A stretch of DNA of 64,000 bases from Alloprevotella sp. (GTDB lineage: Bacteria > Bacteroidota > Bacteroidia > Bacteroidales > Muribaculaceae), in the NCBI GenBank assembly GCA_023663135.1, contig JAMPIE010000010.1, positions 21,448 through 85,447 of the forward strand, given 5' to 3'. The translations under genes and the position numbers were made by a program. Of this stretch, positions 33,915 to 42,750 are shown in pieces (positions within the stretch are counted from its first letter, which is position 1; each line of letters begins with the position of its first letter). The notes beneath the pieces are model-generated. The model saw only the letters and a program-made list of their open reading frames with translations. It was not told the origin of the DNA and made no database searches.

Positions 33915-35339
33915 ATGAAAATCATCAAAGGGCTCATGACAGCCCTCCTCGCAGGAGCTTGCTCCTTGGCCGCTGATGCACAGGAGGCCAAGTATATCTT
34001 CTACTTCATCGGCGACGGTATGGGCCCCAACCAAGTGGCCTTAGCCGAATATTTCCTCGGCGAGATGGCCGACTCCGTCGGCATCTCCCCCATAGGCTTC
34101 ACTCAATGGCCCGTGACCTCCCTGGCTTCCACCTACTCCATGACAGCCCGCGTGACCGACTCGGCCGCCTCAGGCACGGCCCTCGCCACCGGCACCAAGA
34201 CGGCCAACGGTTGCATCGGAGTGGCCAGCGACAAGGTGACCCCCCTGAAGAGCATCGCCTACCGCGCCAAAGAAGCCGGCAAGCGAGTGGGCATCTCCTC
34301 GAGCGTCGGTGTCAACCACGCCACCCCCGCTGCCTTCTATGGCCACCAGGCCAAGCGCAGCAGCTATAACGAGCTCGGCCACGAGCTCGCCGAGACCGGC
34401 TTTGACTTCTTTGGTGGCCCCGACTTCTATGGCCACGGCAAAGACACCGTAGGGGTCTACGATTATGCCCGCGCCCACGGCTACGTCATCACCCGCGGCG
34501 TCGACGACTTCAAGGCCCAAGCCCCCGCGGCCGAGAAGATCATCATGCTCCAGCCCGCCGAGGCAACGGCCATCGTGGGCGCCACCCTCCCTTATGCCAT
34601 CAACCGCCGCGAGGGCGACATGAAGCTCCGCGACATAGTCGAGGGGGGCATCGAGTTTCTCACCCGCGACGGCAAGGCCGACTCCAACGGCTTCTTCTTC
34701 ATGGTTGAAGGGGGCAACATCGACTGGCAGTGCCACAGCAACGACGGAGCCACCGTGGCCCGCGAAGTCGTTGACTTCGACGACGCCATCTCCGTGGCCC
34801 ACGACTTCTACCTCGCCCACCCCGACGAGACCCTCATCGTGGTGACCGCCGACCATGAGACAGGTGCCCTCGGCCTCGGCACCGGCCCCTATGCCCTTAA
34901 CCTCAAGGCGCTGGCCAATCAAAAGGTGAGCGAAGATGAGTTTAGCCGCATCATCAACTCCATCCGCCAGGCCAACGACGGCAAAATCACCTGGGCACAA
35001 GCCAGCCAGGCCCTCGCCGACAACTTTGGCTTCTTCACCGAGGCAGTGACCCTCACCGAGGCCCAGGAGAAGCGCCTCCTCGACGCCTTCAATACCTCCT
35101 TTGGCCCCGATGCCAAGATTGTCGTGAGCGAGTATAAAGAAAACTATCCCCTCTCGGCCGTGGCCAAGGAGATTATCAACGAGATAGCCCTCATCGGCTG
35201 GGGTAGCGGAGGCCATTCAGCTGCCTACGTCCCTGTCTTTGCCATTGGCGCCGGTGCCGACCGCTTTACCAAGCGCAGCGACAACGCCATCATCCCCCGC
35301 ATCATTGCCGCCGCCGGTGGATTTCCCGTAACCGACTGA
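33915..35339 (+). CDS. Secreted alkaline phosphatase
   Basis: 474 residues. A signal peptide (about 1-23) precedes FYFIGDGMGPNQ (first metal-binding Asp) and VTDSAASGTALATGTKT with the nucleophile Ser83. GGNIDWQCHSND, VTADHETGALGLG and the late WGSGGHSAAYVPVFAIGAGA supply the remaining metal-binding His/Asp. It hydrolyses phosphate monoesters in the periplasm or at the surface. It follows the polyprenyl synthase by 36 nt and precedes a small lipoprotein by a few nucleotides. No Pho box is identifiable. Confidence 0.95.
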   Translation: MKIIKGLMTALLAGACSLAADAQEAKYIFYFIGDGMGPNQVALAEYFLGEMADSVGISPIGFTQWPVTSLASTYSMTARVTDSAASGTALATGTKTANGCIGVASDKVTPLKSIAYRAKEAGKRVGISSSVGVNHATPAAFYGHQAKRSSYNELGHELAETGFDFFGGPDFYGHGKDTVGVYDYARAHGYVITRGVDDFKAQAPAAEKIIMLQPAEATAIVGATLPYAINRREGDMKLRDIVEGGIEFLTRDGKADSNGFFFMVEGGNIDWQCHSNDGATVAREVVDFDDAISVAHDFYLAHPDETLIVVTADHETGALGLGTGPYALNLKALANQKVSEDEFSRIINSIRQANDGKITWAQASQALADNFGFFTEAVTLTEAQEKRLLDAFNTSFGPDAKIVVSEYKENYPLSAVAKEIINEIALIGWGSGGHSAAYVPVFAIGAGADRFTKRSDNAIIPRIIAAAGGFPVTD

Positions 35340-35358
35340 TAATATGTATTATACTTCA

Positions 35359-35742
35359 ATGAAAGCACTTCAAATACTCAAAGGCGCAGCCTTAGCATCC
35401 CTCCTGCTCTTCACCGCCACCGCCTGCGACGGCGGCGACCCCGACGAATATTACATCAAATATACTGTGGGCATCAACCCCGGCGACAACGTCAACATCC
35501 GTTACAACGACGTCTACCACACCTTCCACGACATCACCGGCGTGCGCGACAGCGAGACCGTCGAAGAGATTATGGGCCCGGTGTGGGGCGGCTTCCATGC
35601 CACCATCAACGCCACTGTCAACGACGGCGAAGCCCCCCGCTTCATCCAGATTGACGTGAGCGTCAACGGCGCCCCCTACGTCACCAAGGAGTATGTTGAG
35701 AAAGGAAAGACCGCCACATGGGTCGTCCCCATCGCCGACTAA
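35359..35742 (+). CDS. Small lipoprotein of unknown function
   Basis: 127 residues from the ATG at 35359 (MKALQILKGA); an in-frame ATG at 35344, 4 nt after the phosphatase stop, would add five residues. The signal peptide ends LLFTATAC, a plausible lipobox, followed by an acidic CDGGDPDEYY tether. The mature part of about 105 residues is beta-rich, with GFHATINATVNDGEAPRFIQIDVSVNGAPYVTKEY suggesting an immunoglobulin-like sandwich. No family is recognised. It is probably co-transcribed with the phosphatase and ends at the hairpin 35764-35798. Confidence 0.8.
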   Translation: MKALQILKGAALASLLLFTATACDGGDPDEYYIKYTVGINPGDNVNIRYNDVYHTFHDITGVRDSETVEEIMGPVWGGFHATINATVNDGEAPRFIQIDVSVNGAPYVTKEYVEKGKTATWVVPIAD

Positions 35743-35763
35743 TCCCCATCATTCACCCCATAG

Positions 35764-35798
35764 AATAGGGCTGCACCCCAGAGGAGTGCAGCCCTATT
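35764..35798. terminator. Hairpin between the lipoprotein gene and lpd
   Basis: AATAGGGCTGCAC (35764-35776) and GTGCAGCCCTATT (35786-35798) pair perfectly over 13 bp. The two flanking genes converge on it, so it probably serves both. Confidence 0.8.
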
Positions 35799-35838
35799 TA
35801 GTAATCTGCTCTATGGATCATGTGTAGCCGGCCTTATC

Positions 35839-37131
35839 CTAATTAGCAGCAGCGGATGAGGCGGCGAGGGCGAGAGCCTCGGCGAGGGTGGGGTGGGCGT
35901 GGACGGTGGCGGCGAGCTGCGCGGCAGTCAGGCGGCATGAGACAGCCAAGGCGGCCTCGGCGATGAGGTCGGCGGCGTGGGGGCCGCATATGTGGCAGCT
36001 GAGGATGGTGCCGTCGGGGGCAGTGACGAGCTTCACCATGCCGTCTGTCTCGCCGATTGCCATGGCATAGCCGTTGGCGCGGAAGGTGGCAGTGGTCTCG
36101 GTCACTTCATATCCCATCTCGCGCAGACGCGAGGCTGTGGGGCCCACGGAGGCCACGGCTGGGGAAGTGAAGCAGACGGCCGGGATAGCGTCGAGGTTGA
36201 CGGGGATGCCGAGGATATGTCTCCCCTGGGCCTCAGCGGCGTGGGCCAGCATGCATTGGCCGTTGACGTCGCCTATGGCATAGATGCCGGGGACGGAGGT
36301 TGTAAAGTCGTTGTCGACGGCGATGAAGCCGCGCGGGGTGAGCTCGATGCCTGCTTCGGCTGTGCCCTGAGGGACGATGGGGCGACGGCCGACGGCCATG
36401 AGCACCTTGGCGGCGTCGAGGCTCTTCTCCTTTCCCTTGGCCTCAAAGGAGACTCTCATCATATCATAGCCTGAGGGGGCAACGGCGGTGACCGCAGCGC
36501 CGGTGTGGAAGTCAACGCCGCGCCGACGAAGAGCCATGCGCAGCCTTTTGGCTATCTCAGCGTCGATGCCGGGGAGTATTTCGGGGCAATATTCAATCAC
36601 TGTCACCTTGACGCCCAAGGAGTTGAGCGCCGATGCAAACTCCATGCCTATCACACCGCCACCAATGATTGCCATCGACTCGGGGAGCTCCGCGAGCTCG
36701 AGGAGGGAGTCGGAGTTGAGGCAGAGCTCGGCTCCGGGGATGGGGAGAGAGGCGGGAGTCGAGCCGGTGGCTATCACCACCTTATCGGCGCAGACCTGAG
36801 TCATGTCGGGTCCCTCGATGGCAATCACGTGGGGGGAGGGGGTGAACAGGGCGTTGCCATGATAGATGGTCACATCGCGGAGGATTGTCTCCACCCCCTC
36901 GCGGAGGGCGGGGATCACCTCGGAGATGCGCCTTCGGATGTCGGCATAAGGGAGGCCGGCCTCGGCGCCGTGGCATATCACCTTAGTCGGGATGCAGCCG
37001 CGATTGAGGCAAGTCCCGCCGAGGCGATCGCGCTCAATGAGAGCCACACGCGTGCCGCGCGAGGCGGCGGCAGCGGCGGTGGCATATCCGCCGGGGCCAC
37101 CGCCAACGACAATGAGGTCAAAGCTTTCCAT
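35839..37131 (-). CDS. lpdA: Dihydrolipoyl dehydrogenase (glycine cleavage L protein)
   Basis: 430 residues. The FAD-binding GGGPGG (10-15), redox disulfide Cys41/Cys46 in GGTCLNRGCIPTK, NAD-binding GGGVIGMEFA and the C-terminal HAHPTLAEAL with the catalytic His are all seen. It re-oxidises the dihydrolipoyl arm of the H protein with NAD+. At 430 residues it is shorter than most homologues (about 450-475). It is the last gene of the glycine cleavage operon and overlaps gcvPB by 14 nt, so it is probably dedicated to that system. Confidence 0.95.
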   Translation of the reverse strand: MESFDLIVVGGGPGGYATAAAAASRGTRVALIERDRLGGTCLNRGCIPTKVICHGAEAGLPYADIRRRISEVIPALREGVETILRDVTIYHGNALFTPSPHVIAIEGPDMTQVCADKVVIATGSTPASLPIPGAELCLNSDSLLELAELPESMAIIGGGVIGMEFASALNSLGVKVTVIEYCPEILPGIDAEIAKRLRMALRRRGVDFHTGAAVTAVAPSGYDMMRVSFEAKGKEKSLDAAKVLMAVGRRPIVPQGTAEAGIELTPRGFIAVDNDFTTSVPGIYAIGDVNGQCMLAHAAEAQGRHILGIPVNLDAIPAVCFTSPAVASVGPTASRLREMGYEVTETTATFRANGYAMAIGETDGMVKLVTAPDGTILSCHICGPHAADLIAEAALAVSCRLTAAQLAATVHAHPTLAEALALAASSAAAN

Positions 37132-38593
37132 TGCGCAGAGCCGAATAAGTCACAACGGGGTTGAGGGCCGCGGCAGTGTCGTCGGGCTTCCTCACCGGGG
37201 TGTCGAGCGGAGCGTCATGGAGCTTCTGCGGCTCCTCGGCGGCCTCGCGGGCAATCTCGCGCATGGCATCGATGAAGGCGTCGAGGGTCTCGAGGCTCTC
37301 GGTCTCGGTGGGCTCTATCATCAGGCTCTCATGGAAGAGGAGCGGGAAGTAGATGGTGGGGGCGTGGAAGCCATAGTCGAGCAGACGCTTGGCCACATTG
37401 AGGGTGGTGACGCCGGTCGACTTGTCGATAAGCCCGTCAAAGACAAACTCATGCTTGCACACACGGTCAACTCCGAGGAGATATTTGTCGCGGAGGCTCT
37501 CCTTGATATAGTTGGCGGCGAGGGTCGACATGGGGCCCACTTCGGCCAGCCCCTCGCGTCCCAGAGAGAGAATGTAGCTCAGGGCGCGGAGCTGGACGGC
37601 AAAATTGCCCAGAGTTGCCGAGATGGAGCCCAGTGAGGCAGGGGATGAAGTGAGCGAGAAAGAACCGTCGGCATTGGCCACCACGCGCGGATTGGGCAGG
37701 AACTGCTCCAGACCCTTGCGTACACCCACCGGGCCGGAGCCGGGGCCGCCGCCGCCGTGGGGTGTGGAGAAGGTCTTGTGGAGGTTGATGTGCATCACGT
37801 CAAAGCCCATGTCGCCGGGGCGTGCCACTCCCACGAGGGGATTAAGGTTGGCACCGTCGTAATACATCAGTGCGCCGGCCTCATGGACCATGCGCGCAAT
37901 CTCGGGTATGTTGCTCTCAAAGATGCCAAGGGTGTTGGGGTTGGTCATCATCATAGCCGCCACGTGGGGCCCAAGGAGGGGCTTGAGGGCTTCGAGGTCA
38001 ACGGTGCCGTCGGGCAGGCTCTTCACCTCCACCACCTTGTAGCCGGCCATGGCAGCCGAGGCGGGGTTGGTGCCATGGGCCGAGTCGGGGATAATCACGG
38101 TGTCGCGGGCGGTGTCGCCGTTGGCATCGTGGAAGGCATGTATCACCATCATGCCGGTGAGCTCGCCGTGGGCCCCGGCAAAGGGGTTGAGGGTAAACTC
38201 GCTCATGCCGCCTATCTCGCTCAACAGGCGCTGGAGAGTCCAATATGCCTTGAGGGCACCCTGGGCATGGGAGGCGGGGGTGGAAGGGTGGAGGGCAGTC
38301 ATCCCCGGCAGGGAGGCCATCTCCTCGTTGATCTTGGGATTATATTTCATGGTGCACGACCCGAGGGGATAGAAGCCGGTGTCGACACCAAAGTTGTTGG
38401 TAGACAGGTTGGTATAATGGCGCACGACCGTGGGCTCATCTACCTGAGGAAGCTCCGGTGCCTCGGCTCTGAGGAGCTCAGGGGGGAGCGCATCGGTCGA
38501 GAGGGGGGCGTAGACACCCTTGGGGACGGCACATCCGCGCCTGCCCTCGTGCGAAAGCTCAAAGATGAGCTTGTCATAAAATTTTCTGTTCAT
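37118..38593 (-). CDS. gcvPB: Glycine dehydrogenase (decarboxylating) subunit 2
   Basis: 491 residues. It is the C-terminal half-equivalent of the P protein and carries the pyridoxal phosphate lysine in INLHKTFSTPHGGGGPG (near 274). Other hallmarks are PLGSCTMKYNP near the start and NPNTLGIFE. With gcvPA it decarboxylates glycine and passes the aminomethyl group to lipoyl-GcvH. The split two-gene P protein is normal in Bacteroidales only in some lineages; many Bacteroides carry a fused form. The gene starts 8 nt downstream of gcvPA. Confidence 0.96.
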   Translation of the reverse strand: MNRKFYDKLIFELSHEGRRGCAVPKGVYAPLSTDALPPELLRAEAPELPQVDEPTVVRHYTNLSTNNFGVDTGFYPLGSCTMKYNPKINEEMASLPGMTALHPSTPASHAQGALKAYWTLQRLLSEIGGMSEFTLNPFAGAHGELTGMMVIHAFHDANGDTARDTVIIPDSAHGTNPASAAMAGYKVVEVKSLPDGTVDLEALKPLLGPHVAAMMMTNPNTLGIFESNIPEIARMVHEAGALMYYDGANLNPLVGVARPGDMGFDVMHINLHKTFSTPHGGGGPGSGPVGVRKGLEQFLPNPRVVANADGSFSLTSSPASLGSISATLGNFAVQLRALSYILSLGREGLAEVGPMSTLAANYIKESLRDKYLLGVDRVCKHEFVFDGLIDKSTGVTTLNVAKRLLDYGFHAPTIYFPLLFHESLMIEPTETESLETLDAFIDAMREIAREAAEEPQKLHDAPLDTPVRKPDDTAAALNPVVTYSALRNGKL

Positions 38594-38601
38594 GGAGAGG
38601 G

Positions 38602-39930
38602 TCAGGAGTTGGTGATTATGTCGATGAGGGAGTCAATATCGGCCTGAGACTGCATCTCTGTTACGGCAATGAGAAGCCTGTTAGAGCCGAGCTTCACTCC
38701 CGGGAGGATGCCGCGGGCCATGGCCTTTTCCATGATGGCATCGACCGGGGCCATGGTGTCGATGGCCACCTCGTTGAGAAAAGGCTTGTCAGGGAAGGCC
38801 GCCTTTGCCTTCCCTGTGGCTTCGAGCTGTCGGAGGAGGTAGTGGGCGCCTCGGTAGCCGGCTTCACACACCTCGCGAAGCCCTTCGGAGCCCATCAGCG
38901 AGAGGTAGATGGTGGCATAGAGAGCCATGAGGCCTTGGTTGGAGCAGATGTTGGAGGTGGCTTTTTCGCGGCGGATATGCTGCTCGCGGGCTTGGAGGGT
39001 GAGGACAAAGACACGCTGGCCCGAGGCATCGGTAGTGGCGCCCACGATGCGTCCCGGCACCTTGCGTATCAAGCTCTTGGAGGCGCAGAGGAAGCCGAGG
39101 TAGGGGCCGCCGAAGCTCAGGGGCATTCCGAGGCTCTGTGCATCGCCGCAGGCAATGTCGGCCCCCCACTCTCCGGGGGTCTTGATGACGGCCAGGTCGC
39201 CGGCAATGCAGTTGACGGCAAGGAGAGCCTTGGCGGCGTGGACCTCATCGGCCAGGCCGGTATAGTCTTCGAGGATGCCGTAGCGATTGGGGGTGGCCAC
39301 GATGACGCCGGCCACGGGATTGCCCTCGCAGAGCATGCGTGTGAGAGCCTGACGGTCGGTCACGCCCTCGGTCTCGGGGATGACTTCGAGCTCGATGCCA
39401 TGATAGCGGGCATAGGTGGCGGCCACGGCGCGCGTGGCTTCATTGACGGTGGAGGAGATGAGCACACGGCTGCGTTTACGGGCCGCGGCCACGCAGAGCA
39501 TCATGGCCTCGGCGGTGGCCGTAGTGCCGTCATACATGGATGCGTTGCTCACCTCCATGCCGGTGAGCGAAGCCATCATGCTCTGATACTCAAAGATATA
39601 TTGGAGAGTGCCTTGGCTTATCTCGGGCTGATAGGGGGTGTAGGCGGTCAGAAACTCCGAGCGGCTGATGAGAGAGCCCACGGCCGCCGGGGCCATGTGG
39701 GAGTAGAAGCCGTTGCCGGCAAAGCATACTGAGGCGGGGCTGTTGAGAGAGTCGAGGGCGTGGAAAAAATCGCGCACCTCCTTCTCGCTCATCTCCGGCC
39801 CGACATCGTAGGGGCGACCTAAGAGGAGCTCTTGGGGCACGTCGGCATAAAGCTCCGCCTCAGAGGCCATGCCGCAACGGGCGAGCATGGCGGCGCGGTC
39901 GGCGGGGGTGTGAGGGATGTATCTGTGCAT
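38602..39930 (-). CDS. gcvPA: Glycine dehydrogenase (decarboxylating) subunit 1
   Basis: 442 residues matching the N-terminal half of the P protein: MHRYIPHTPADRAAMLARCG start, FAGNGFYSHMAPAAV, YTPYQPEISQGTLQYIFEYQSM, SNASMYDGTTA and RREKATSNICSNQGL. It forms the heterodimer with gcvPB. The start codon lies 21 nt after the gcvH stop. The operon order lplA-gcvT-gcvH-gcvPA-gcvPB-lpd is compact and all on the minus strand. Confidence 0.96.
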   Translation of the reverse strand: MHRYIPHTPADRAAMLARCGMASEAELYADVPQELLLGRPYDVGPEMSEKEVRDFFHALDSLNSPASVCFAGNGFYSHMAPAAVGSLISRSEFLTAYTPYQPEISQGTLQYIFEYQSMMASLTGMEVSNASMYDGTTATAEAMMLCVAAARKRSRVLISSTVNEATRAVAATYARYHGIELEVIPETEGVTDRQALTRMLCEGNPVAGVIVATPNRYGILEDYTGLADEVHAAKALLAVNCIAGDLAVIKTPGEWGADIACGDAQSLGMPLSFGGPYLGFLCASKSLIRKVPGRIVGATTDASGQRVFVLTLQAREQHIRREKATSNICSNQGLMALYATIYLSLMGSEGLREVCEAGYRGAHYLLRQLEATGKAKAAFPDKPFLNEVAIDTMAPVDAIMEKAMARGILPGVKLGSNRLLIAVTEMQSQADIDSLIDIITNS

Positions 39931-39951
39931 CTCTTATGCTTTGGCGTGAAA

Positions 39952-40329
39952 TCAGTGTTTGGCTTCAGCCTCGCAGAGGGCTTTGTAGCCGGCCTCGTCG
40001 AGGAGAGCATCAAGCTCGTCGGGAGAGGTCATCTCCACCTTTATGATCCAGTTTTTGACGGGGTCGTCGTTGAGGAGGCGGGGATTGTCGAGGAGGAGCT
40101 CGTTGCTCTCAATGACGGCACCGGAGACTGGGGCAATGAGGTCGCTGGCGGCCTTGACGCTCTCCACGGCGCCGAAATCTTCGCCGGCGGTCACGTCGTC
40201 GCCCTGTTCGGGCATGTCTACATAGACGATGTTGCCTAAGGCGTGCTGGGCGTAGTCGGTGATGCCGATGTAGGCAATGTTGCCCTCGACGCGGGCATAT
40301 TCATGGGTGGGGCTATAGTAGGTCTTCAT
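39952..40329 (-). CDS. gcvH: Glycine cleavage system H protein
   Basis: 125 residues. The lipoylation site is Lys59 in DFGAVESVKAASDLIAPVSG. The start MKTYYSPTHEYARVEGNIAYIG and the end are normal for the family. It carries the aminomethyl group between the P, T and L proteins. A lipoate ligase gene three positions upstream in the transcript can charge it. Confidence 0.97.
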   Translation of the reverse strand: MKTYYSPTHEYARVEGNIAYIGITDYAQHALGNIVYVDMPEQGDDVTAGEDFGAVESVKAASDLIAPVSGAVIESNELLLDNPRLLNDDPVKNWIIKVEMTSPDELDALLDEAGYKALCEAEAKH

Positions 40330-40342
40330 TTATGGGTGTTGT

Positions 40343-40367
40343 TTTGTCAAGATGTCAAAATGACAAA
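40343..40367. repeat. Short TGTCA/TGACA palindromic element, copy 3
   Basis: TTTGTCA (40343-40349) pairs with TGACAAA (40361-40367), and a nested TGTCA-aaa-TGACA lies at 40353-40365. It sits in the 52-nt gap between gcvT and gcvH and shares TTTTGTCAAGATG with copy 1. Confidence 0.6.
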
Positions 40368-40381
40368 TTGAAGGATTGATT

Positions 40382-41500
40382 TTATTTTTTGTAGCTTTTC
40401 TTGTAGAAGCGCTTTGCGGTGACCTCCACGGGGAAGGTCTTGCGGCGCACACGGACAGAGAGCCCCTGAGTGCCTTTGGCGGCATATCGGGCATCAATCA
40501 GGGCCATGGCGATGCTCTTGTCAACGGAGAGGCCTCGATAGCCGGTGGTGACTTCGCCAATCACCTCCCCCTCGGGTGAGAGCACTTCGGCGCCGTGGCG
40601 GGCAATGGCTCGGTCGAGTATCTCGAGTCCCACGAGCTTTCGGGCGGGGCCTTGCTCCTTTTGGGCGGCGCAGACATCGCGCCCTATAAATCCCCCCTCC
40701 TTGTCGAGCTTGACAAAGATGGCGAGGCCGGCCTCGATGGGGGTGATGGTGTCGGAGAGCTCGTCGCCGTAGAGCGGGAGGCCCACCTCGAAGCGGAGGG
40801 TGTCGCGGCAGCCGAGGCCGCAGGGCTCGCATTGGCCGCTCTCCACGAGGCGATCCCAGCAATAGGCAATCATCTCGGGGTCGCCATAAAGCTCAAAGCC
40901 ATCTTCGCCGGTATAGCCGGTGCGGCTCAGCAGCAGGGGGCGCCCGGTGTGGGGCTCGGTGGTGTCTATAAAGGTATAGAAAGCGAGGGAGGAGCCGTCG
41001 ATGCGGAGCACCTGGCTAAGCGCCTGCTCGGCCAGCGGGCCCTGGACGGCAATCTGGGCCGTGAGGGGGCTGAGGTCGGTTATCTCCACGTCATATTCGG
41101 CGGCGTGGGAGTTGATCCAAGCCACATCTTTGTCGATGTTGGCGGCGTTGATAACCAGCAAGAAGCTCAGCTCGCCGGTCTTGTAGACCAGCAGGTCGTC
41201 GACGACGCCGCCGTCGGGGTGGAGCATCATTCCGTAAAAGATTTTGCCGATCGGAGCGCCGGCAATGTCGTTGGTAAAGATATGATTGACAAAGCGCTCG
41301 GCGTCGGGGCCGGTGACGGTCACCTCGCCCATGTGGCTCACGTCAAACACGCCGCAAGCCTCGCGGACAGCCTTATGCTCCTCGGCGATGCCCTTATATT
41401 GTATGGGCATGTCAAATCCGGCAAAGGGGCTCATCTGTGCGCCTAAGGCCACGTGGCGGCTATGGAGCGGGGTGGTCTTTATTTCTTGATTGTTTTCCAT
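40382..41500 (-). CDS. gcvT: Aminomethyltransferase (glycine cleavage T protein)
   Basis: 372 residues. It starts with a short polar stretch, then LHSRHVALGAQMSPFAGFDMPIQY. FDVSHMGEVTVTGPDA, the folate-binding GDELSDTITPIEAGL region and RTGYTGEDGFELY are conserved. It transfers the aminomethyl carbon to tetrahydrofolate and releases ammonia. It is preceded by lplA (72-nt gap) and followed by gcvH (52-nt gap containing palindrome copy 3). Confidence 0.96.
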   Translation of the reverse strand: MENNQEIKTTPLHSRHVALGAQMSPFAGFDMPIQYKGIAEEHKAVREACGVFDVSHMGEVTVTGPDAERFVNHIFTNDIAGAPIGKIFYGMMLHPDGGVVDDLLVYKTGELSFLLVINAANIDKDVAWINSHAAEYDVEITDLSPLTAQIAVQGPLAEQALSQVLRIDGSSLAFYTFIDTTEPHTGRPLLLSRTGYTGEDGFELYGDPEMIAYCWDRLVESGQCEPCGLGCRDTLRFEVGLPLYGDELSDTITPIEAGLAIFVKLDKEGGFIGRDVCAAQKEQGPARKLVGLEILDRAIARHGAEVLSPEGEVIGEVTTGYRGLSVDKSIAMALIDARYAAKGTQGLSVRVRRKTFPVEVTAKRFYKKSYKK

Positions 41501-41572
41501 TGGTGTAGATGGTATCGGTATCCTAAGGTGTTGAATTTATCGGCAATGAGGGTCGGAGAGAGTGTGGGGGGA

Positions 41573-42562
41573 TTAGAAGAGGAGGTTGACGAGCTCATCG
41601 CGCGTAAGGCCATAGATGGTGTCGGCGGGGTCGATCTCCTTGAGGGCTAAGGCTGCCATGACGCTCTCGCGGTCAAAGTCGATCCCTTTGAGGTGGTCGA
41701 GGAGCGAGCTGTCGAGGTCGGCCAGGAGGAAGAAGTCGCCTTTGAGGTCTATCGAGTCGATGCGTCCATTGCGAGTCTGGACATCGACATAAAAGTCGCC
41801 CACCCCCTCAATCCGCTTGGAGAAGGCAGCGGCGCCTCTTATGTTGTGGCCTCTGAGCCATGAATCGTCATAATAATCCTTCTCAATCTCGGCAATCTCA
41901 TTGAGCTGTCCCGGCGAGAGGTCGATGGCGCCGTCGGTCATGAATCGTCGAGCGGCCTCCATGAAGTCGTCAATCGATAAGTCGGGGCGGAAGCGAGTGA
42001 TGGAAGTGACGCGAGAGCGCACACTCTCCACCCCCTTGCTTCTGAGCTTGGCCGAGGAGGGGGTGAGGGCAGCGGCCATGCGCTCGTGGTCGGCGGTGTA
42101 GAGCAACGTGCCGTGGGCAATGGAGCGTTGGCCCATGCGGTAGAAAGAGTTGCCGGAGACCTTTCGCCCCTCCGTGCCGACGGTGACGTCGTTGCGGCTG
42201 CCGGCATGGGCATCGATGCCGAGCGAGCGGAGCAGGGCGGCCACGCGCTCGGTGTAAGCGGCAAAGGTGGTCTGAGTGTCGGCCCCGCGGGGGGTGATGT
42301 AGCTCATCATGATGTTGCGCAGGTCGGCATAGACTGCTCCACCGCCGCTCTTGCGGCGATAGATCTCAATCCCGTGCTGTCGGCAGTAGTCAACGTTGAC
42401 CTCGGTGTCCATCAGCTGGTTGCGGCCAATGATCACTGTAGGCTCCACAATCCACATGAAGAAATAATCATGGTCGGGCACAAGGCAGCGGGCCACATAC
42501 TCTTCGGCGGCAAGATAAAACGGGAGCCTGCGGCGCCCTCCGGGGATCGAGACATACTTCAT
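41573..42562 (-). CDS. lplA: Lipoate-protein ligase A
   Basis: 329 residues. The catalytic domain has the adenylate/lipoate-binding signature RRKSGGGAVYADLRN, with VEPTVIIGRNQLMDTEVN before it and KVSGNSFYRMGQRSIAHGTLLY after it. The accessory C-terminal domain follows (about 245-329). It activates free lipoate with ATP and attaches it to GcvH. Its place at the head of the glycine cleavage operon implies it is the dedicated charging enzyme. The -7 box ends only 4 nt before the ATG, so the operon mRNA may be leaderless. Confidence 0.95.
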   Translation of the reverse strand: MKYVSIPGGRRRLPFYLAAEEYVARCLVPDHDYFFMWIVEPTVIIGRNQLMDTEVNVDYCRQHGIEIYRRKSGGGAVYADLRNIMMSYITPRGADTQTTFAAYTERVAALLRSLGIDAHAGSRNDVTVGTEGRKVSGNSFYRMGQRSIAHGTLLYTADHERMAAALTPSSAKLRSKGVESVRSRVTSITRFRPDLSIDDFMEAARRFMTDGAIDLSPGQLNEIAEIEKDYYDDSWLRGHNIRGAAAFSKRIEGVGDFYVDVQTRNGRIDSIDLKGDFFLLADLDSSLLDHLKGIDFDRESVMAALALKEIDPADTIYGLTRDELVNLLF

Positions 42563-42566
42563 AGCG

Positions 42567-42574
42567 CAAACTTA
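42567..42574 (-). promoter_or_regulatory. Promoter -7 box abutting the lplA start codon
   Basis: Minus strand TAAGTTTG; only CGCT separates it from the ATG at 42562. Confidence 0.5.
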
Positions 42575-42668
42575 CTAAATAGTTTAGAAAAGGCGGCATA
42601 AGATGTGAAAAAAATCTCATCTCCCCATGCAAGTGTGATCGGAGATTTGGAAGGCGCAATTATTTTCG

Positions 42669-42676
42669 TACCTTTG
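42669..42676 (+). promoter_or_regulatory. Promoter -7 box for the methyltransferase module
   Basis: TACCTTTG, about 75 nt before the methyltransferase ATG. The intervening leader contains no recognised control element. Confidence 0.6.
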
Positions 42677-42750
42677 CCTTACGTTTGCCATGGTGTCTAT
42701 AATGTCCAAAGAACGCTTCTGCCGGGCAAATCGTGCTTTAGTATCATTTT

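Noticed and set aside
41501..41572. Glycine riboswitch before gcvT
   Set aside because: The gap is only 72 nt, shows no paired glycine-aptamer features, and the operon promoter lies before lplA with almost no leader.
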